Assembly: GCA_004431415.1 (NCBI GenBank) | Contig: QPMI01000224.1 | Coordinates: 62,001-126,000 of the forward strand | Source of the DNA: Cyanophora paradoxa | Lineage: Eukaryota; Glaucocystophyceae; Cyanophorales; Cyanophoraceae | Direction: 5' to 3' | Length of the DNA stretch: 64,000 nucleotides | Part shown: positions 29,301 through 42,601 of the stretch, piece after piece | How the letters are laid out: every line of letters begins with the position of its first letter | How positions within the stretch are numbered: position 1 is the stretch's first letter | Program-made: the position numbers and the translations under genes | Notes under the pieces: model-generated | The model's database searches: none | Seen by the model: the letters and a program-made list of their open reading frames with translations, nothing else | What the model was told of the DNA's origin: nothing

Positions 29301-32300
29301 GAGCGTGGTCTTGTGTCTTCGGTACCTCTACAGTGCAGGCTGTCGTGGTCTCGCGGGTTGTTCTGGCGTGCACTACGCCCTCTATGGAGCCCGGGTTTGT
29401 GGCCGTTCATGTTTCAAGTGACATGGGCTTGTTGGGTACAGCAAGCTCTTCACTTCACTTCTCCGGTGCGCTCTGGTGTGCTGTTCTGTACGGTTCGATT
29501 CAATAACGTGCTGCCAGAAACTGCTGCGGAGCGAGCTATGGCGCCTGCAGCTGTTCCTGTCGGGACCGACTCGCTTGTCGTGGTTCAAGGAACCGGCCCG
29601 GGGCTCGATCGCGTTTGTTCTCAGCTCGGTCGTGTGGGGCATGTCTTATCCACCGGGACGGTTGTCTGCGAAGCATCGTTGTCGGGGCGCCCACCTTCTA
29701 GTGACGTCTTCGTCCGGGTGCATCCTCCGGTCAAGGCAACTACGATCGTTCCGAACGTTGGTTTCGTTGTTGGAGGGTCAAGAATGGTGTTAGCTGTGAC
29801 TGGCATCTCCAAAAACGAGCCTTACTCGTGCCGTTTTGGTACCAAGATCTACGTGTCTGCTGACGTCGGGGACGAGCATGCGAGCTGCACATCCCCTGCA
29901 AGATCTAGCTCGTTGCAGAGCGTCGAGATTTGTGGTAGCCGATCTACTTTGCATGAGGTTGCACCTCTCTGGTTCCAGTACATTGGTTCGTCTGCCTCGC
30001 GCGCACTCTTTCGGTCGCTCACCGCCGGGCTTTGCAGAGATCCCGATGGTCGAGCACTCGTCCCTCACATCTGGACCGACTGTGGGAGGGTCCAGTCTTG
30101 TGCTAGCAGCACGTCGGTTGCCGTTGAATCTCCTCGACGGATCGTCGTTAGTCTGTCTCTTCGGAGCTGGAGTAGCGATGCCTGCAACTGCAAGTACGAC
30201 GGAGAAAGTCACATGCGTCTCGCCACAGATGTTGCCCGGCGTCACAACCGTTTCAGTGCTTCTTCCGGGTATTGGGACAATCGGTCCGTCGAGTACCTTC
30301 TCCTTTGAAGGTTCGGAATTCGATCTGGTTTCGCTCATTTTCGAAAGAGTTGACCGCACAGCAGCGTTGGCGGAGTCGTCTCTTGCCGCGCCGGCAGCAG
30401 TCAGTGCCGTTGGCGGAGGTCTCCTGGCTCTGACAGGCGCAAATGCTCGAGACGGCAGTCAGTCTTGCCGATTTGTGCATGGAGAGGCATCCTCTGCAGC
30501 AGAAGCCGGTCGCGTGCTTTCAACAGTCATGTGGCTATGCGAATCCACGCCGTGGCTCACAGACAGAACTGCGATGCACCTGAAAGTGTCTTCAAATGGA
30601 GCAGACTACCTCGTCAGCGCAACCAGTGTGGCTCTCACACAACCGCTACTCACAGCAGCTATTGATCCCACCGAAAGTGTGGTAACTGGTGGCACTCTCA
30701 TTCGCACGTTTGCTTTCGCTGAACGTGGAACCCATCTCATGGCGTGTCGCTTCTCGAAGATTGCTGTTCACGTCAGTTTTGGTGCTGGCAGCTCTCCACA
30801 GTCGCAATCGTTCTGCGTTGCCCCAGCTCATGTATCAACGGCATCGTCTGTCGCGTTCGCCGCAAATGCTGTGGACTTCGCTCCGTCGGGCACCGCATTG
30901 CGATACTTCGGTGTGCTCTCTCCGCGTTTCTTGCTGCGTGGTGTACTGAACGGACGCAGATCGGTCGCCTCGTCTCGCTCAAATGTGGCCTGGTATCCTC
31001 CCGACTCACACCCGGTCGGTTCTCGTGATTGCTGGTACGCACTCGGCTATGTCGAGTCCGATGATCGGAGGGGGCGGAGTTGCGATGCGCGGACTACGCT
31101 TTTCAAGATCGTTATTCGAAATTTCTCTGTACGCGAGCTCTGCAGGCTTTGCGCCCGTAGGGAACACGCATCTGGAAGCAGGTTTGGGTGAGCATCATCT
31201 CCTCGTCGAGTTCGTTGGTGAGATGCTCAGTTATCTTGTCCGTTTTGAAATCGTAGCTGAAACAATCATGTCTAGATGCAGCAATGCTCCGCGAATTCGT
31301 ACCGGCCATTATCTCGAATTCGGGCTCGCTCCTAATGCTGGCCGGATCTCACTTTAGCCACGAAGTGGCTTGTCAACAAGACGATCGCGCCTCACTTGCC
31401 CTCCGTGCCGTGTCGACGTCGTTCGCCCTGTGTGAAACATCCTTTGTCGAGTCCACGTCTTCTCTCTCTGTCGGTTTGAGAGGAAACCCAGTCCGCGCCC
31501 CCGAACTCGGATCCTCGATAGCGCTGATCGGTGCGTTTACTTTTCTTCCTCTTTGTGTCTCTCGTGTTTCCAACCGAAGGGAATTTCAGGTGTAAATGCG
31601 CCTTCGGTTGTTGACGTGACCCCAGCCGTGGTCGCCGGAATCGGTGGCACCGCGATCACCATCACAGGCGGTGGATTTTCAGACGATGTCCGCGCGTCTG
31701 TCGGTTGCCGTTTGGGTGAGAAGTTGTTCGTCCGTGGTCAGAGACTCGATGACCGTAGAGTTCGCTGTGTCACATCATCGACGGCATCGCGGGCACTCTC
31801 ACTGGATGTCACTCTGAACGGGTTTGATTTCGCTATGAGCGTATGGGAGCTCCCCGTTCTTGGTGAGTAGAGAGAAGCCTTCCACCTGAACTCCGATTTA
31901 CTCCCCCTTCCAGATCGGCCGAATGTTCTGGCGGTGCATGGATCCTTCGGGGCTTCGGACTCGAGATCCGCAGTGAGGATCTTCGCATCTGGGGATGTAG
32001 CTCCATTCCTCCGTTGTCGTTTCGGTCTCCAGGCAACATATGCGGACGGTATGCGGGCGACAAGCGTGCTCAATCTGCGGACTCGTTTGCCTGACGGAGC
32101 AGCGAGTCTTTCTCTCCCACCGCTGCTCTTCGCGCCTTCAGAGTCGAGCCAAACAGCTCTCACGCAGCTGTACCGTCTCCGAGAAGTCCTCTGCTCTTCT
32201 CCGCCTGCGAATTCCGCTGGTTTCGTGTCCCTTGATTTAAGTGTCACCGCCGACCTGTTCCACTCGACGGGCCACGAGTTCGCGTTCGTCCAGACGGGGA

Positions 32301-35300
32301 TTGTGCTTGCTTCAACGCCTGCAAGAGCTCTCGTGGAAATTCCTACACTTCTGACACTCCGCGGCTCTCACCTCAGACACGGATCGCTGGTCTGCACGAT
32401 TCGCGATCAGGATTCCGCAGGCGTGAGCATCCACACGCTGTCGAGCGGGCTGGCTGTGTGCGAGACATCCGTTTCCTGCTCATCGTGCAGTCCGACCACC
32501 AAGTCTCTTGTTCAAGTGACTGCCCATACAATGCCTGTCCACTCGATCGCAACCGTCGAGCTTGTCCCGTGGCCAAAGCCGAGCGCAATAGACCCGCTCG
32601 CTGGACCCGCCACCGGCGGTACTCAAGTGTCTGCGTACGCTGAAACAACTGTGTTCCCCGAAGCCGGCCCGGTATTCTGCCGATTCGGAGTGGTGATCAC
32701 GGGTGCAACGACCTCCGATGCACGAATTCTGAGCTGTCTGGCGCCTGCTGCAGCACCGAACACAGTCTCCACTGACTTCAGCTTCGATGGGTCGGAGTTC
32801 CCTCCGACTGGGCTTTCGTTCAACGTGTATCAGCCTCTGATCATTGCATCTGTCACCCCCATCAGTGCACCGGCACGCTCCGTAGTTCCGCGAACCCTAG
32901 CTGGGCGTTTCCCGCCAGCCCCCTTGATGTCTGTTCTATTCGGTGCCTTCGCCGCGCAAGTGGCCGAGTACTCTTCAGACCGTTACGTTACTGTCAGAGC
33001 GCCACAGAGCGAGCTCGGCTTCTGCGCGGTCTCGGTCACTCCGAATCGTGCAGGCACCGGGGTTGTGGCAAGCACGCAGGATGAGTTCTTTGGTGCGTCG
33101 GCGTATGTCGCTCAATGCTTGTTCTCGTCCTGACTTGCGCCTGGCAGCGGAGCCCGCGCCCTCGTCGTTGTTCCCGCGAGTTGGCTCGGGCGGTACTGCA
33201 ACGCTGATCGCGGTGGCTGGATCAAACTTCGCCACAACGAACCGGCTCTTCAGCTGCGGCGCTGGAAGGCACCGCAGCAGCGGGCGGCTCCTATCGTCAT
33301 CGCTGGGGTTGTGCGAGCTTCCGCAACTTGCAGAAGTTGGCGTCGCGTCGTTCGACGTGTCTCTGAACGGCCGAGATTACACCAACTCTGCGTTGCAGTT
33401 CAAGACGCAAGGTACACGCGATTCTCAACTATAGAGAGATCCGCTAATGCACGGTCGCAGCCATGGTCACTTTTACGCGGGCTGTCACTCGTCTTGGGTC
33501 CGAGGATGGCGGGACGGTCACTGTTCTTGCCGGCCTCAACCTCCCCAGGTCCACGCTCTTAACGTGCAGAGTCGGCAAGGTGGAGCTTCACGCGGAGTGG
33601 ATATCCGACTCGTCCGCCGAATGCCAGACACCTGCCAACGTTCCGCGAGCAGCTCTAGTTTCGTTGTCGGGCGATCGTGCTGACTTCCAGTATGGCGTCG
33701 ATCGCTTCACTTATATCGGTATGCTCGTTCGCTTGCTGACTCCCAAACCGCTCTAACTGGCTCCACAGCCCGCCCGACCGTCTCGGCAATCACGCCCAGC
33801 CAGGGCGTGGACACGAGCGAGAGCATGGTGTTCGTTCACGGAAGCAATTTCGTGAACACGTCCGGCATCGTTTGCCGCTTTGGCGCCAAGCGCTCGCGCG
33901 GCTTCTTCCTGTCGCCCACCTCCGTCATGTGCCTCGCGCCTCTGCACACCGAGGGGCGCGTGCAGTTGGAGGTCTCTTTCAACGGCCAAGACTTCACTTA
34001 CAATCGCCTCCTGTACTCGTTCGGTGCGCCACTGGCGCCCGAGCCCCCGTCTCGTCTGCTCGACTCACCGCGCGTTGCAGTCAAATGCCGCGGAGGGACG
34101 TTCTGCAGCAACCAGGCGCAGTACGCGTGTCCGAAGGGGTCGTACTGCTCAGGCGTCGGCAACTTCAACTTCACGCAATGTCCGCCGGGGACATATCAGC
34201 GTACGCGCCGTGCGCTGTTCTTGCGCTGAACGCGGACCTGACGATACTCTGCAGCTCTGGCTGGCCAGGAGACGTGTCTCCCGTGCCCGTCGGGCAACGT
34301 CTGCCCGAGCTTCGGAATGTCGCGCCCGCTGCCCTGTCCGCCAGGCTACATCTGCAACACAACGGGCCAGGCGTATCCGAATCAGATCTGCCCGCCCGGC
34401 TCGGTTTGCCCTGGCGGCCAGCGGCGCCTCGAACGCAACGACGACCCGACCATTCTCGATGACCGGCCCAGTGTGTGTCCTCCAGGCTACTACTGCCAGG
34501 CCGGCGTCGGTTCGTCATCTCTCGTCTTCCCTGCAGGTACTTTCTGTTTTGCTGATACGGCCTTGGGCAGCTTCGTTCGTGTCGATTCCTGGCAACTTCA
34601 CGACTCCTCAGCCTTGCTACCCCGGCTTCTTCTGCGAGAGCGGCTCGGAGACGCCGCAGGGCAGCGGTCCATGCCCGACAGGCTACTACTGCCCTGCAAT
34701 CTTCCCCGTGCCCGTTCTTCCTTGCCCTCCAGGCTCCTACTGCCCGGAAACCGGCAATCTCTCCCCCAAGCCGTGCACCCCTGGCTTCTTCCAAGATCAG
34801 TACGCATCGTCCGAGTGCAAGGCCTGCCCCGAGGGATACATCTGGTGCGAGCGCCGCCCTTGCGCGTCCGGCGGCTCTGACTGCGCGCCTGCAGCCCTGG
34901 GTTCAGCCGTATCATGCCGGAGCTCTGCCCTCCAGGCCAGATCTGCGAGAACCAGATGCGTGCTGCTCCGGACAGCCAGTGCACGCCGGGCTATTACTGT
35001 CCCGCCGGCGTCGAGACGTCAAATCTCCTCTCGGCATCGCCTTTCAAACCGCGCCCGTGCCCCAACGCGACGTATTGCCTCGCCGGGACACGTGCGTGCC
35101 ATGGGGCCCCGCGCCCGTGCGCCCGCGCAGCCCCTCATGCAGGGTCCTCGGGCAGGGTACCTCTCCATCCGCCCTGGCGACGCGTTCGGGCCTCAGGAGT
35201 GCGTGGCCGGCACGTACTGCTTGATCGCCACGCCGTCGCCGTTCGGCACGGCCCGCTGTCCGCCCGGCTACTACTGCCCACGCGGCGTCTCCGCGCCCAT

Positions 35301-38300
35301 CGCCGCGCCGCTCGGACAGTACGCATTTGGTCTCGGCAATTCGTTCACGATCAAGTGCCTTCCTGGAACCTACGCCCGTGCGCACGAGAGGGCCGTGCTG
35401 GCGCGCGCCGCCCCTCGCTGACGGGGCGCCTGCAGCGGTCATCGCGACGGAGACGTGCCTGGCGTGCCCCGCCGGCTTCGAGTGCGCGGCGGAGGGGACG
35501 TCGGTTCCGACCATCTGCCGCCCCGGGACGTACCGGGCGCGGGGCGTCAACTCGGCGCAGGGGGCCGGCCCGCAGCCGGCGGACCTGCAGGGGACCGTCC
35601 TCACGGTGACGTGCCAGCTGTGCCCGCAGGGCGCCTACTCGGGTGTCGAGGGCCTGCAGGACATCTCGATGTGCGAGCCATGCCCCGCCGGCCGCGTCTG
35701 CAAGGTCGAGGGCATGAAGTTCGTCAACGAGAGCGCCGAGTGCCCCGAGGGCTTCGTGTGCGGGCCCGGGACGACGACCTCGACGATGTTCGCGACCAAG
35801 TGCCCGGCCGGCTTCTTCTGCGACTACGGGACGTCGCCGGACACGCAGTTCGACAACGACTGCCCCGCCGGCTACTTCTGCCCCGAGGGCACCGCCGCCT
35901 CCTCCAGGACCTCCTACACCTGCCTCGAGAAGTGCGCCCCGCGCGCCCCTCCCGCTCCCGCCCCGGCGCCCCCTCACGCCGCCCCGCAGCTACTACTGCC
36001 CGGCCCGCACGGCCGGCTACCTGCAGCCGGACGGGACGTGGGACCTGCAGCTCGTGCCTGTGCCAGGCTCGTCGGACTTCGTGCGGCTCTTCGCGACGCG
36101 CCTCAACCAGTTCCGCACGGGCTACTCGTCGCAGGTCTTCGCGCGCCTCGTGCCGACGGCGGTGGACCCGAGCGAGACGAGCGCCGCCGAGATGTTCTCC
36201 ATCGCCTCGGCCTCCTCGCGCTTCTCGCGCTACACGCCCCTCGTCCGGCGGCGCGCCATTCTCCAGAGCCTCGCCGTCGTCGACCCGACCTTCCAGGCCG
36301 GCGACGAGGTGAGCCTGAAGTGCCCGGAGGGGACGACGAGCCGGCCGCGCATGTCCTCTATCGACGACTGCGTCAAGGACCAGGGGGCCGGCTCCCTCGT
36401 CTCCATCAACCCGCTCCTCTCCGCCTACCACCTCGACACGACGACGGGCCGCACGCGCGCCATGCAGCCGCACTTCGTCTTCCCGGGCAACGTCTCGTTG
36501 AAGGCGAGCGGGATCAGCTGGCCCCGCGACAACATCACCGTCTTCAAGGTCCCGGCGACGACCATCGTGCGCATCGCGTGGAACCTCACGGCCATCAACC
36601 GCCGCGAGCCGCTCCTCCAGTACGGCGAGCACTTCCGCATCTCCGTCTTCAACTCAACCCTCGTGCGCCGCACCCGTCCCCCCCCACCCCCCACCCTCCT
36701 TCCCCCTCCTGCTGACTTTTTTGCGTGGCAGGATCCGGCGACGGACCCGGACAACGTGCTCTTCGGGCTGGTAATGCGGGAGGCGCCGACGGAGATGCCG
36801 TACGCGCTCTCGACGATGTCGAAGCCGTCGCCAGCGCAGCCGGAGGTGCCGAACGACTACCTCTCGGTGCTGTACTTCGAGGTCGTCGCGCAGAAGGACG
36901 TCTACCTCGCCGTCACCGTCGACATCCTCCACGGGCGCTACGTCGACCTCCGCGCCGAGTTCCGCCGCACGATGACCCTGCAGTTCTCGCGCGCGAGCCG
37001 CAACGCCGACCCCAAGACCCCGAAGTCCTTCTACGCCGTCGTCACGAACAAGAAGTCGCCGGCCGACGTGGCCATCGGCTTCAACTTCATGGACGTCAAG
37101 CGGGACGTCAACGAGGGCGCGGCGCAGGCGAGCTGGGCCCGCGACAACGACATCCTCATCTCCTTCCTCGGCGTCTCCAACGTGACCCTGGCGCCCGACC
37201 GGCAGCCGAGCCTCGTCGAGAACGCGACCCTCACCGACGTCGAGAACGCCGCCAAGGCGAACCGGCAGTACTGGCGCGACACCGACCCGCGCGTGCAGGC
37301 ATTCCCCTTCATCCCGTACCTCTCCCGCTGCGACGGCTTCGGCGCCTACGTCAGCATCGCGTCGGTCCTCGAGCACCCGAACTGCACCCTCGTCGACCCG
37401 GCCTCGAGCGCCTTCCAGTCGGTCAGCCAGTACAACCCACTGGGGGGGAACCCCTACTCGGACAGCTGCGTGATCACGACGCGGTGCGAGTACGAGGAGC
37501 GCGTCTTCAGCAGCAACGCGCAGTCGGTGCTGGGGGCGCTGAGGTACTGGTACGCGGCGGACTCGGACACGGTGCTCTTCTCGTTCTCGCGGGACTCGGC
37601 CCTCTACTCGGAGTTCGTTGCGTGGAACGCGTCGGCGGCCGCCATCGCCGACGTCGAGCTCGTCGACGTCCTCGTCCGGCGCCCGCCCGGCAAGGACACC
37701 ACCCTCATCCCCCGCACCGTCGAGCTCCAGATCTACTACGGCCAGTACGACGAGTACACCAAGCGCATCGTGCGGGCCTTCATGCGCTTCGACGACTTCG
37801 ACAACGTGGACGGGGCGGGGGACCTGAGCACCAAGTACCAGCTGATCATCTCCTTCCAGCCGTACGGGTGGAAGGACCTGATGGACGCCTTCGCGCTCGA
37901 CCTGCCCGTCTACCTCATCATCTTCCTCGTCGTCAACTCCCTCGGCATCCTCATCTGCGTGGGCATCTGGGGGGTGCACCGGGTGGTGACGCGCGTGCGG
38001 AACCCCCCCAAGTTCCGCTTCTTCGAGTACATCCGCGTGATGACGACGGCCCCCTTCAAGGGCGTCCTCATGACCGCCTTCGTCCTCTTCGACATCTTCG
38101 GCTTCCTCTACGGCGTCCTCATCGCCTGGAACCCCTTCGCCGACGAGAAGGGCGACTACCAGAACAACCAGCCCCTCAACGACGAGCTGTCCGCCCCGCC
38201 CCGCCCTGCCCCGCCCCCGCCCCGCCCCGCGCCCTCCCTGACGCCGGCGGGTGTGCAGGGTGCGGCAGTACCAGTACGGGCGCTTCGGGCTCGTCCTGCT

Positions 38301-41300
38301 CCTCTGCTCGAGCTACATGATCTTCTACATCTCGACGATCATGATCCCCGACCGCAAGGAGCGCAAGATGGGCGACGCGCCGGGCGACAAGGCCGGCAAG
38401 GACGCGCCGGCGCAGCCGCGCAACAAGAAGATCCACCTCTCGCCGGTGGTGCTGCAGCGCTCGCAGCTCATCTTCGCGAGCTACGGCGGCGTCGTCCTCT
38501 TCGTCTTCCTGATGGAGCTGACGTACTCGTCGGTCTGGTCCTCGAACTCGCAGATCTTCAACGTGCTGGCGCGTGTCGGCCAGTTCGTCCTCACCGCCTT
38601 CCTCAAGCGCACCCTCGTGCACGAGCTCTCCTACGGGCCCGTCCTCATCTCCATGGACCTCATCATCGCCATCGGCAACATGAGCGCGCCCACCTTCACA
38701 CAGTTCCTCATCTCCTTCTTCCAGGACATCCTCATCCAGGTCTTCATCCGCCTCTACGTCCGCAAGGTCCAGAACTACATCCGCTCCCGCATCCCCGCCC
38801 TGCGGAAGTGGCTCCTGCGCAAGATCGTCGCCATGCGGGCGGACCGGGCCGGGGAGGGCAAGAGCGGGAAGGCGGGGCAGGGGGCGGGCAAGTCGTGGCG
38901 CGTGATGCAGTCGCTCGCCAAGTTCAAGGCCCTCACCCGCGTCGACGCCCCCGACGACGACGACGACGACAAGGGTCCGCCCGCCCCCGCCCCCGCCCCC
39001 GCCCCCTGGCCCCTGGCCGCTGGCCCCGCCCCGCTTTTCGCTGAGGGGGGCGGGGGCGGGGGCAGACGAGTCGGTGGACCGGGTGATCAGCGTGCTGTCG
39101 AACTACTCGCTGGGGGTGGTGGCGCTGCTGCTGACGCCCCTCTTCCTGGGCGTCATCTGGCAGTTCGACGACCTCCTCCAGCTCTCCCGCCTCTACTCCA
39201 TCAAGAAGCGCGACCTCCGCTTCTACCTCCTCCACTTCGCCGTCTTCGTCTTCGGCCGCATGGCCATGGACGTCTTCATCGCCCAGACCCAGGAGGTCTT
39301 CATCGGGCTGAAGCTCTTCGAGTACCTGAAGTACGCGGAGCACCGCTTCCGCACCCGCACCTCCATCTGGAAGGGCTTCGAGTCGACCTTCGACGAGACC
39401 ATCGAGGAGGGCCTCCGCACCCTCGACCAGCTCTGCTTCTCCTCCCAGTACTACCTCCTCATCTGCTTCGGCGCCTGCTCCGTCATCTTCTGCACCTACG
39501 GCGTCGAGATCATGATCCGCTGGGAGTACAACATGTTCTCGTGCGTGCCAGCCGCCCCGCCCGCCCGCCGGCTCGCTCGCGTCTGCCGCTCGCGCCGCCT
39601 GAGGCGCCGGCAGGGACCCGATGCTGATCCCGATCATGGGGCTGGCGCTGCTCTTCTGCAAGCTCTCCCGCCGCGTGCTCTTCTTCGTGGTGGGCAAGAT
39701 CCAGCTCTGGCGCCTCCACGACCGGCGCAAGCGGGCCGTGGTGGAGGAGTCGGGGGCCCCGAAAGAGGAGGGCGGCGCCACTCGGCGCATGTTCCAGCTT
39801 CCCGGCCTCGGCGGCAAGGGCCCCGGCTACGAGGGCGCCGAGGGCGGCTCCTCCATCGACCCCGCCCGCCTCGAGACCGACGAGTTCAAGTGCGCCTCCC
39901 CGCCCCCGGTCCCGCCCGCCCCGCCCTGCCGGCGCCTCACTGGTGGCGGCAGGAGCGAGTTCCTGGAGAAGAACCGGCCGTGGATCCTGGAGCGCCTGGG
40001 CTCGGCCCTCTCGCCGCGCACGCGCTCGCGGCTGCAGGGCCGCTCGGGCGAGGGCGCCGGGGAGGGCGACGAGGAGGAGGGGGCGACGGACCGGAAGGGC
40101 GCCCTCGCCCGCATGTCCTCCTTCGCCCGCGGCGGCCTCGCGAAGATGCGCGACTCCTTCCGCGCCTCCTTCGGCGGCAAGGGCGCCCCGGCCTCGTCCG
40201 CCGCAGCGGCCGCGGCGGACGCGGCGGACGCCGCCCGGTCGCCCACGCAGCGGCAGGTCAGCACCGGGCCGCCGGCCATCATCGGCCCGATCGGCCTCGG
40301 GAGCCGCACGGCGCTCCCGCCGTTCCCGCGCCCGATGGGCCGCGGCACGCTGGCATCGCTGCGGCCGCCGGGCGCCACGCGCATGCTGGGGCGGACGGTG
40401 TCGGAGATCAGCAGCAGCAGCGAGGGGAGCGGGGATGAGCGCGGGGTGAGCCACGAGGCGATCGACGCGGCGCTGGTGGAGGAGTGGCCGGTGCGGGAGC
40501 CCGGGCGCAAGACGCGGGTGGTGGCGATGAAGCTCCTGCGGGCCATCCGCGCGCACATCCGCCTCCAGGAGCAGGTCGCCGAGCAGCAGCAGCACCGCGC
40601 CGCCTCGCTGCAGAGCTCCCTGCCGCGCGACCACCGCCGCGCCGGCCACGGGGACGTCTCGTCCGACGAGGAGAGCGTGGGGAGCGGGTCGAGCGAGGGG
40701 ACGGCGGTGCGGGCGCGCAACGAGTGGCCCGTCGCCGCGATCGACGAGAAGACGCGGACGGTGATGTTCAAGCTCCTCTACGCCGTGCGCGTGCAGCTCG
40801 GCCAGCGCGCCGCCGCCGACGAGCGCGACTCGGACCTCGAGTCCATCTCCTCCTCGGCCTCGGCGATGCACAAGCGGGCGCGCGGCGCGGCGGCGGGGGC
40901 GGCCCCGCGGGCGGCCCCCGTGCGGGACGACATCTCGGAGGACGCGTCGGTGGACGAGCGCGGGCCCGACGCCGCGCCCCGCACCTGGGGCCTCGAGGGG
41001 CCCATCGCCCCCCAGACTCGCGTGCGCCCCGCCCCGCCCCCGCCCCGCCCGCCCCGCCCCGCCCCCCGCCCCGCCCCGCTCCGTCCCCGACCGCCGCGCA
41101 GACGATCGCCTTCAAGTGGCTCGCGATCGCGCGCACGAGCCTGGCCAACGTGTCGGGGTGGAGCCCGGGGCGCCCCGGAGCCGCCGAGCAGCAGCTCGGA
41201 CGACTCGGACGGGGGCGCCGGCCCGCCGCCGGCCCCCGAGCCCCGCAGCCGGCCCTCCATCTCCGACGACAGCGGCAGCGACGGCGGCGGCGCAGGCGGC

Positions 41301-42569
41301 GCCAGAACCGCCGCCGGCGCCGACCCCCGCGGCCGCTCGACCCGCGGCGGCGGCAACATCATCGGCTTCAGGTCCCTGCGCCCGTTCCGCCCCGCGCGCC
41401 CGCCGCTCACGCGCCGCCGCCGCGCGCAGGCCGATGGCTGCCGGCCCGATGGAGGCGGGGCGCAGCGTGGCGGCCGACTTCACGGACGGGGAGCCGGCGG
41501 AGGAGCGGCCGGCCTCGCGGCAGCGCCAGGCGATCGTGCGGCAGCCGCCGGCCCGCATGATGATGCCGGCCGCCCTCGCCGGCCGCCCCAGCGCCCTCGC
41601 CCCGACGAGGCGCCCCGGGCCGCGCTCCAGCGGCGCCGCCCGAGCAGCGGCCTCGTGACGGCCGGCCCGACAGCGACGCTCGGCGCCCTCGTCTTCCGCG
41701 GCGCTGACGACGGCTTCCCCGCCGAGCCGCCGGCCCCGCCACCTGCGCCTCCGCCGGCCCCGGCGCGCCCCGCGGCGCCGGTCTCGGACGACAGCGGGAG
41801 CGAGAGCAACGGGGCCGAGTTCCCCGAGATCGGGCCGGCCCCGCGCGCCCCGCCACCCTCGGCGCCCGCTCGGTCCCCCACGGGCGCGCCGTGGAGCCCC
41901 GCCGCCCCGCCGCCGCCCCGCCATTGCCGGTCGCGCCGGCCCCGCCGGCCCCGCCGGGCGCCGGTGAGGAGGACTCGGGGCCGGCGTGCTGCCTTCGCAG
42001 AGCCGGAGCGCGAGCAGCGGCGGGAGCGGGAGCGGGCGCGGGGAGGGTGGAGGCGGTGCGCTGAGGAGCGGCCTGCCGGCCTTCGCGGTGCCCGTCGAGG
42101 ACGCCGTCGCCCCGGCCGGCTCGACGCTCGCCCAGCACGAGCCGGCGGCCGCGCCCCGTCCCGCCAGCACCCCGCCATCGCCCCGCCCCCGCCAGCGGCG
42201 CTTCCCTCGCTCCCGACACCCACGGCGGCGGCAGCGCAGCCGGCCGGCCCGAGCGCGAGCTCGGAGCCGGCCGGCAGCCCATCGGCGGCCTTTGCGGCTG
42301 TCGCGGTGACCCCGCGCCAGACTGCGATGGCCCCGCGCGCAGCAAGCTTCCAGCTGGGCAGCAGCCTGCCCTCGGCGCCGCAGGTGCCCGCCGGCGGGCC
42401 GCTCCGCCGCGGCTCGGACGCCCATCAGGCGATGCCGCCGCTGCCGATGCCGCCGGCGGACGGTGGCGCGGGGCGGCACCCGGCGCCGCGGCGCATGTTC
42501 GCTGAGCGTGCGCCGCCGGCATCGCGGCTGCACGCAGCGCCGCCGCCGCCGCCGGAGCCCTCAGCGCCG

Positions 42570-42601
<32 letters not shown>

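Noticed and set aside
1-34023. Orthology to fibrocystin/PKHD1 or plexins
   Set aside because: Only the IPT fold is shared. The parallel beta-helix and single span of fibrocystin and the Sema/GAP domains of plexins are not seen.
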